DNA from: Halocafeteria seosinensis | Lineage: Eukaryota > Sar > Bigyra > Bicosoecida | Direction: 5' to 3' | NCBI GenBank assembly: GCA_001687465.1 | Contig: LVLI01000033.1 | Location: 64,001-76,063, forward strand | Length of the DNA: 12,063 nucleotides | In this document: positions 7,525 through 12,063 of the stretch, piece by piece | How the letters are laid out: every line of letters begins with the position of its first letter | Position numbering within the stretch: the first letter of the stretch is position 1 | Translations under genes and position numbers: made by a program | The notes under the pieces: generated by a model | The model's database searches: none | What the model was told of the DNA's origin: nothing | The model's input: only the letters and a program-made list of their open reading frames with translations

Positions 7525-8025
7525 ACGGAGTGATAAGGGGTCTACGACCACCTGACAGACTCTGTGTTTCCTATTCCATCCAAGCATTAAAGCGCGTTTC
7601 AAGTATGAAGAACCGTCAGCCGAAGGAAGAGACGAGGGTCACTGCGCCGTCTGAGAACAACAACGTGGTGTGTATGGGAGGATAATAATTGTTAAGGAAA
7701 TTCATAGGTAGCAGAAACTGCACCAAGGAGCGAGAGCGGTCAAAAACAAGCCGAAAGAGACATGCCCGAGAGAAGAACGCCTTCACTAGCCGAAAGTATT
7801 GTTCGATTGCTTAGCTAGGCTGCATGATTTGGCTGTCCGCGCCGTACAGGCTCTGAGCTATTGCTAGATCCGCGATGCGTAACGCTATGATTCGTAACGG
7901 TGAAACGAACCTTGGAGTCCTCTATGTTCAGTAAATTACTACAACAAATATCACCCATTAACTGTATTTAGCTACGCCTCCACATTTCTCTTGATTCATT
8001 CCTTGAAATGCTTTGCCAAACATCT
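7525..8025. other. Intergenic DNA 3' of the minus-strand repeat-protein gene
   Basis: Five hundred bases with no long frame on either strand. They presumably include the 3' UTR of the gene ending at 8026. No clear AATAAA on the minus strand was found near the stop codon, and no RNA gene was recognised. Confidence 0.4.
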
Positions 8026-10815
8026 TCAGCCTTTAACCGTGCGCGTGGGTTGTTGAGCAGGCAGTACAATGACCCCGTCAGTATATTCCCTTGGTTTACC
8101 AGTAACCGAAGCGCTATTTGTTTCAGAAGCTGTCGGCATGGAGCTTCGTGCTGGAGTTGAGCTCGACGATGACGTTCCTGTCATAGTCGGAGAACTAGTG
8201 GTAGAAGATGAAGCCGAGCTAGTAGATGTCCAAGTAGGTGTAGCAAGTGCAGTCCTTGACGGACTCTCCGATCTGGTGGCCGTCGACGTGAGAGTGGAAC
8301 TGTGGGTTGGTGTCAAAGTTGGGGTGGAGCTTACCGTTCCAGTTGGAGTCCTCGTTTGGCTGTGCGAGGACGATGACGATGACGATGGAGTGGCAGTCGC
8401 AGAGGAGGTTAAGCTGCTTGAAGGAGTCTCCGACCTTGTTGTTGTCGCTGATGGCGTCGACGTCGGTGAAGGAGTAGGACTCGCTGGTACTTGAAAGCGT
8501 AGAATTGGCAGCGGATTCTCTTCGTCGTCGTCATTTTCTCCTCCATCGACAGCCCATACGTCCTCAGACCACCCTCCCAGTTGATACAGTTGTCCCTGTA
8601 TATCGCTCAAAGTATCTGAATTGTCTGTCTCGACGAGATTAGTTCCATCATCCACCCCTACGATCGACGCGGCTCCTCCATTTCCATCGTATACCGAATA
8701 TTTTACGTGAATAGTGCCAGTTGCTGTACCCCGTATTGTCCCTATAATTCCACCAGCATCCGTACCAGTGACTGTACCTGATGCGTACGTATTGATGATG
8801 TATACATCACCTGTCGCAACGCTTGATACCCCTCCTGTCCTTCTTCCTGTAATACCTCCTGCTTGTTTGCCACTAATATCTCCTCGTGTATAACAATCTA
8901 TAATATGTACTTCACCCCCATCCTCTGCTGTCTCATCGCCACTAATCCCTCCACTATCATCTGCAGATATTTGTCCCATACTATAACATTCCTTGATATA
9001 CACGAATCCATTGGTATGACCAGCATCGTTACCCACTATACCACCACTTTCGTCAGCACCAGGAATGATATCTCCTGTGGAATAGGAACGAGTTATATAC
9101 ACTTGACCATTCGTAAAACCAGCACCATTTCCACAAATACCACCTGCCCATTGTCCTCCAATATTCCCAGTGGAATAACAATCCGTGATATTGACAATCC
9201 CATGATTGTATCCTACTCGGTCCCCTGCAATCCCACCTGCATCGTTACCCAGTATCCTCCCTGTCGAATACGAATTCGATATCTTGATTTGACCATGTCT
9301 AAGACCACTTCGATAACCACATATACCACCACCATCGTTGCCAGCAATATCTCCTGATGAACTACATGAATCAATGATAAAGAATTTCTGCTTTTCTTGG
9401 ACAATGAATCCACCTCGCCATGCAGTTTTCCCATTCCTAACATCAAGATTCCGAATCAAGGGAGCTTGATCAAATGATACAACACTACCCAGTATAGTAA
9501 ACAATCCTTGGAAACCTGTTATTCCGTGTAGATCTATAAAGTTCCCATGTTGCCGACCACCATCAAATATCTCATGCGCATCCAACGAGATGTAGTCTTG
9601 GTTCGTATAGCCATGATCACCCCAAGCCAACACACTACAATTCATTTCAAACTGGTTTTCAACCGCATTATAGTGAAAGCAGGATTCGTCACCATTTAGA
9701 ATCGCAGGTCGTAAATCTGTTGCTGCTACTACCTCGTTCAAAAGAATGCAACCGAAAAACAATGACGCCAACATAACCGTCGTGAGTGACGAAATATTAC
9801 CACTCGTATTTTGTAGTCCGTACGCCGGAGACGCTTTTCCATGCGCTAGCAGCTTCATTCTCCTATTAGGAGATGGCCACGTCAGTGTCTCGATTGGAAA
9901 CTTATATCGCAATTGAGAAGCGTTTACCAAAGTGTTGCTGGGAGTGGCAGAAAATTCCTCATCTTCTGGAGTTGTAAACTTCCAACTCAATGCTTGCAAA
10001 ACCGGGACGGATGCGATCAGCAGGCTCAATACAACGAGCAGTGGTGTCTCCTTTGGGACAGTCAAGCCGTGGAATCCAAGGTGTGTCATGTGACCACAAA
10101 AGCGAACTATCTCTCGGACACTACGGAGTGGATTCATATCTCTCCTCGCTATAGAGCTGGCAATCGTAAAAGCAGCACTTTCTCGTCCGCTCTTAACTAG
10201 CTTGTTCCACAGATGAACATAGTCGGTCGTTGGGTAATGAACCCTTGGACAAAAGTCATTTTTCACTTTGACGTGTGCGTTCGTCTCAGACGTGAACAAC
10301 CCATTGGAACGACCAATGAACTTCATGTCACTAGTACTCTTCCGCACCACGTTCATCGCTGCAACAAGATGTTTCATTACAACTGGATCTTCCGGGAGAT
10401 TTTTACTTAGACACTGCAACCTTCTTCCCGTATTTTCAAGTATGTAGTAGTCATACGATAACATCTTGTGAACCCTTCCTCCTCGTGACAACGCGCCAAA
10501 CTGAACCGGCATCGGAAGACAAGGGACATGTTTGCTACGACCCGAATCAGATGACGGCACGGTACGAGCAGAGGAGGCAAAGCGAGGCAACCTCTGACGA
10601 GATCCATGCACTGGGAAAGTACCACACTGCGAAGAGAATCCTGGTACGCGATGCGCTACTGATACGCATGGCTCACTGGGTTGGGGACCGTCCGCTTGCT
10701 TTGGCTCCTTGTCGGATATCAACTGAGGATGGACAGCAATGAAAGCGACCCCTATCGACATCAGTGTCCATTGCAAGGTGAGCAAAGATGATATACGCTG
10801 TGTGGGTCGTGTCAT
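8026..10815 (-). CDS. GLUG-like repeat protein with Ser/Thr-rich C-terminus, probably surface or secreted
   Basis: A 929-residue protein. Residues 478-701 form seven repeats of 31-35 residues with the core C/SYSTG-I-G-x-AGGI-G, plus a degenerate eighth to about 726. This resembles the GLUG motif of adhesins and is expected to fold as a beta-helix. Residues 778-905 are almost all Ser, Thr, Pro and Ala, like a heavily O-glycosylated stalk; no C-terminal membrane segment or GPI-type tail follows. Hydrophobic stretches lie near 10-29, 256-277 and 341-363. The ATG at 10815 has a Kozak-like CACCATG and lies at the 5' end of the open frame. Met320 (9858), followed by the signal-like segment SSLTTVMLASLFFGCILLNEVVAA, could start a 610-residue secreted form. 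Residues 30-320 match nothing I know. An adhesin or cell-wall role is inference. Confidence 0.85.
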   Translation of the reverse strand: MTRPTQRISSLLTLQWTLMSIGVAFIAVHPQLISDKEPKQADGPQPSEPCVSVAHRVPGFSSQCGTFPVHGSRQRLPRFASSARTVPSSDSGRSKHVPCLPMPVQFGALSRGGRVHKMLSYDYYILENTGRRLQCLSKNLPEDPVVMKHLVAAMNVVRKSTSDMKFIGRSNGLFTSETNAHVKVKNDFCPRVHYPTTDYVHLWNKLVKSGRESAAFTIASSIARRDMNPLRSVREIVRFCGHMTHLGFHGLTVPKETPLLVVLSLLIASVPVLQALSWKFTTPEDEEFSATPSNTLVNASQLRYKFPIETLTWPSPNRRMKLLAHGKASPAYGLQNTSGNISSLTTVMLASLFFGCILLNEVVAATDLRPAILNGDESCFHYNAVENQFEMNCSVLAWGDHGYTNQDYISLDAHEIFDGGRQHGNFIDLHGITGFQGLFTILGSVVSFDQAPLIRNLDVRNGKTAWRGGFIVQEKQKFFIIDSCSSSGDIAGNDGGGICGYRSGLRHGQIKISNSYSTGRILGNDAGGIAGDRVGYNHGIVNITDCYSTGNIGGQWAGGICGNGAGFTNGQVYITRSYSTGDIIPGADESGGIVGNDAGHTNGFVYIKECYSMGQISADDSGGISGDETAEDGGEVHIIDCYTRGDISGKQAGGITGRRTGGVSSVATGDVYIINTYASGTVTGTDAGGIIGTIRGTATGTIHVKYSVYDGNGGAASIVGVDDGTNLVETDNSDTLSDIQGQLYQLGGWSEDVWAVDGGENDDDEENPLPILRFQVPASPTPSPTSTPSATTTRSETPSSSLTSSATATPSSSSSSSHSQTRTPTGTVSSTPTLTPTHSSTLTSTATRSESPSRTALATPTWTSTSSASSSTTSSPTMTGTSSSSSTPARSSMPTASETNSASVTGKPREYTDGVIVLPAQQPTRTVKG
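8101..8484 (-). repeat. Ser/Thr/Pro-rich low-complexity coding segment
   Basis: Encodes residues 778-905. Runs of Ser (a seven-Ser run) and scattered TPT/TPS motifs are seen, without a strict period. The opposite strand reads as a long acidic/Val-rich open frame, which is only the shadow of this composition. Confidence 0.85.
8713..9384 (-). repeat. Seven GLUG-like coding repeats
   Basis: Units begin at residues 478, 510, 541, 572, 605, 636 and 671 and run to 701. The conserved frame is a beta-strand such as VYITRSYSTG, a turn, then GGI-G. Cys and Ser alternate before YS (DSC, NSY, TDC, RSY, KEC, IDC). Units differ enough in DNA sequence to suggest an old array under constraint rather than a recent expansion. 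Confidence 0.85.
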
Positions 10816-10830
10816 GGTGACAGTACAGTA
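10816..10830 (-). promoter_or_regulatory. TACTGTACTGT motif directly upstream of the start codon
   Basis: On the minus strand the leader reads AATACTGTACTGTCACCATG. The TACTGTA word recurs in intergenic DNA across this window, and CTGTAC also sits just before the ATG at 35. It may be a leader or transcription-start motif. Position and sequence are seen; function is inferred. Confidence 0.3.
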
Positions 10831-11921
10831 TTAGCCTGAGAAAAAGGCGATGAATCACGCGCTACTTTTCCTTGCTTGCCCTTGTTCTTTCTGCCTCTAG
10901 CAGTAGAGTAGCTGCTGTCCGACACCTTGGTATGGCTTCGGGAGAAAACTCCTGTTTAAGTAACGAGTACCTGTTCCGGTCTCTGATTTCTTCCTCAATA
11001 CCCACTTCTGCTGTATACAATGTAGAAAGCGCTGTAGCGCACGAACGGGAAACATCCGCAGCGGCGAAGCCCGACTTGTTCAGCAGATTTCCCCGACTGC
11101 GTTTTCTCAGAATCCTGAGAGCATGTCTATCCCCGCATCGACCATCCGCATGTTTGGGCGAGATTTCATGCTCAAACAGCTACTCTAGACCTCGTAACGT
11201 AGGTGTGACTGCTTTGGCAACCAGACTTCCCTGTGAAGTTCGCCGGCCAAGCTTCACAAGGGGCGTCTTCGCCTGTGTATGATACAGTACCAATTAGGGG
11301 ATTTGGAGGAAAATCGGCTGTTGATTTGTTATTATGGAACCAATATCGTCATTACGGTATGTTGGCTACAAACTTCTTTTTGGGGCCGTGGATCCCCCTC
11401 AGCACTCTACTTGGACCGAAGTTCGGCTGCCGATCACTTGCCGCGCTCACGGAGAAGCCAGTACACGTTGCTTTGAGCTCTTACAGTATACCACTGGCTT
11501 AGAAGACCATTAAGCGCCGTCACTATCAGTAGACGCATTCTGACAAGAACGTCTTCCTTTGGAGTGGATCAAGCAGTCCTGTAATCCAGGACATATGTGT
11601 GACTGTCGGTCGGCAACGAGATTCCTGAGCCTCTGCCTGTCGATAGTGGCGTAGACTCCTGGGGAGCGAGTGAATATTAATTGCTTCAAGACGAGAAAAG
11701 CTAACAAAGCAGGGTCAAATATGCTTCTCGCTCGTGGGCTTGCTGTAGCTGAGAAGCAGATTGTACAGTGTACCTGTTACGCAACCCAAGCAATTCACAT
11801 TTGTCGAGTTTGCTCGGCCCTGGGTGCCCCTTAATTGAAAACAAGACAATCAATGTGCAAGATCAACGAGACAAACAGCGCTTCTTCAAAAAACTGGTTT
11901 GAAGCTGCTGCAAGAGATTAG
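10831..11921. other. Intergenic DNA upstream of the GLUG-like gene
   Basis: About 1.1 kb with no convincing gene. Open frames at 10872-11282 and 11233-11502 start at TTG or GTG rather than ATG, overlap in different phases and show no known domain. A short inverted repeat TGTGAAG/CTTCACA lies at 11232-11258, and TACAGTA motifs occur at 11283 and 11482. The segment before the second direct repeat ends in a partly purine-rich AAGAGATTAGG. Confidence 0.4.
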
Positions 11922-12063
11922 GTGTTGTAAACATGAAGCAAGACCTCAGCGAGTATAGACTTTGGCGAATGGCTTAGTAAAGGACATGTCGACGCGGGAC
12001 ATCAACGCCAACGTGGCGCAAGCAGCGCCTCAAGCGAAGGTGGTAAACGGGGCCTCCGGATTT
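11922..12063 (+). repeat. Long exact direct repeat, copy 2 (runs off the window)
   Basis: Identical over all 142 visible bases to 7132-7273, in the same orientation, offset 4,790 bases. Here the 5' boundary is visible: it follows CAAGAGATTAG. Whether the repeat continues past the window, and whether the hairpin is also repeated, cannot be seen. Confidence 0.95.

Noticed and set aside
8069-8494. 141-codon plus-strand frame rich in Val, Asp and Glu
   Set aside because: It is the complement of the Ser/Thr-rich coding segment; its composition follows directly from that.
8863-9357. 164-codon plus-strand frame rich in Thr and Ile
   Set aside because: It is the complement of the GLUG-like repeats and contains no independent feature.
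10872-11502. Two overlapping plus-strand frames (136 and 89 codons)
   Set aside because: They start at TTG and GTG, not ATG, and have no known domain; unlikely in a eukaryote.
7132-12063. Complete autonomous LTR retrotransposon
   Set aside because: No reverse transcriptase, integrase or gag motif is seen between the repeats, no methionine-tRNA primer site was found, and target duplications cannot be checked.

Overview
The window looks like nuclear DNA of a eukaryotic microbe or alga. Two very long uninterrupted reading frames (1299 and 929 codons) lie well apart in repeat-bearing intergenic DNA. There is no operon packing and no bacterial ribosome-binding site, and the 929-codon gene starts in a Kozak-like CACCATG context. 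Intron-poor genes, a multi-pass GCC2/GCC3-type surface protein, a Ser/Thr-rich protein with GLUG-like repeats, and mid-range GC together fit a red alga (Florideophyte or Porphyridium type) best. An oomycete or another alga is not excluded. The organism guess is inference only.

Layout. (1) 35-3934, plus strand: a large multi-pass membrane protein with Ig/filamin-like ectodomains, a Cys-rich GCC2/GCC3 and laminin-EGF-like stalk, a cytoplasmic loop carrying a 24-residue tandem duplication, and a C-terminal polytopic domain. The frame stays open to the window edge and shows no signal peptide, so the 5' end is probably incomplete. (2) 3935-6858: mostly non-coding, with a possible terminal exon behind a good 3' splice-like site (4616-4900), a weak 68-codon ORF (5361-5567) and a palindrome cluster (5882-5935). 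(3) 6859-7114: a compact AT-rich MITE-like element with inverted termini and an internal 15-bp tandem array. (4) 7130-7131: an NN assembly join. (5) 7132-7273: a 142-bp sequence repeated exactly at 11922-12063, where the window ends. (6) 7322-7524: a 203-bp near-perfect hairpin with 89-nt arms. (7) 8026-10815, minus strand: a probable surface or secreted protein with seven GLUG-like beta-helix repeats and a Ser/Thr-rich C-terminus. (8) 10816-11921: intergenic DNA with no convincing gene.

The two genes are unrelated in sequence, about 4.1 kb apart and convergent. Both look like cell-surface proteins, but nothing in the sequence shows that they act together. The most unusual content is non-coding: the long hairpin, the exact direct repeat 4,790 bp apart, the AT-rich inverted-repeat element, and an enrichment of TACAGTA/TACTGTA confined to non-coding DNA. 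I see no rRNA, tRNA, CRISPR array, transposase or reverse transcriptase.
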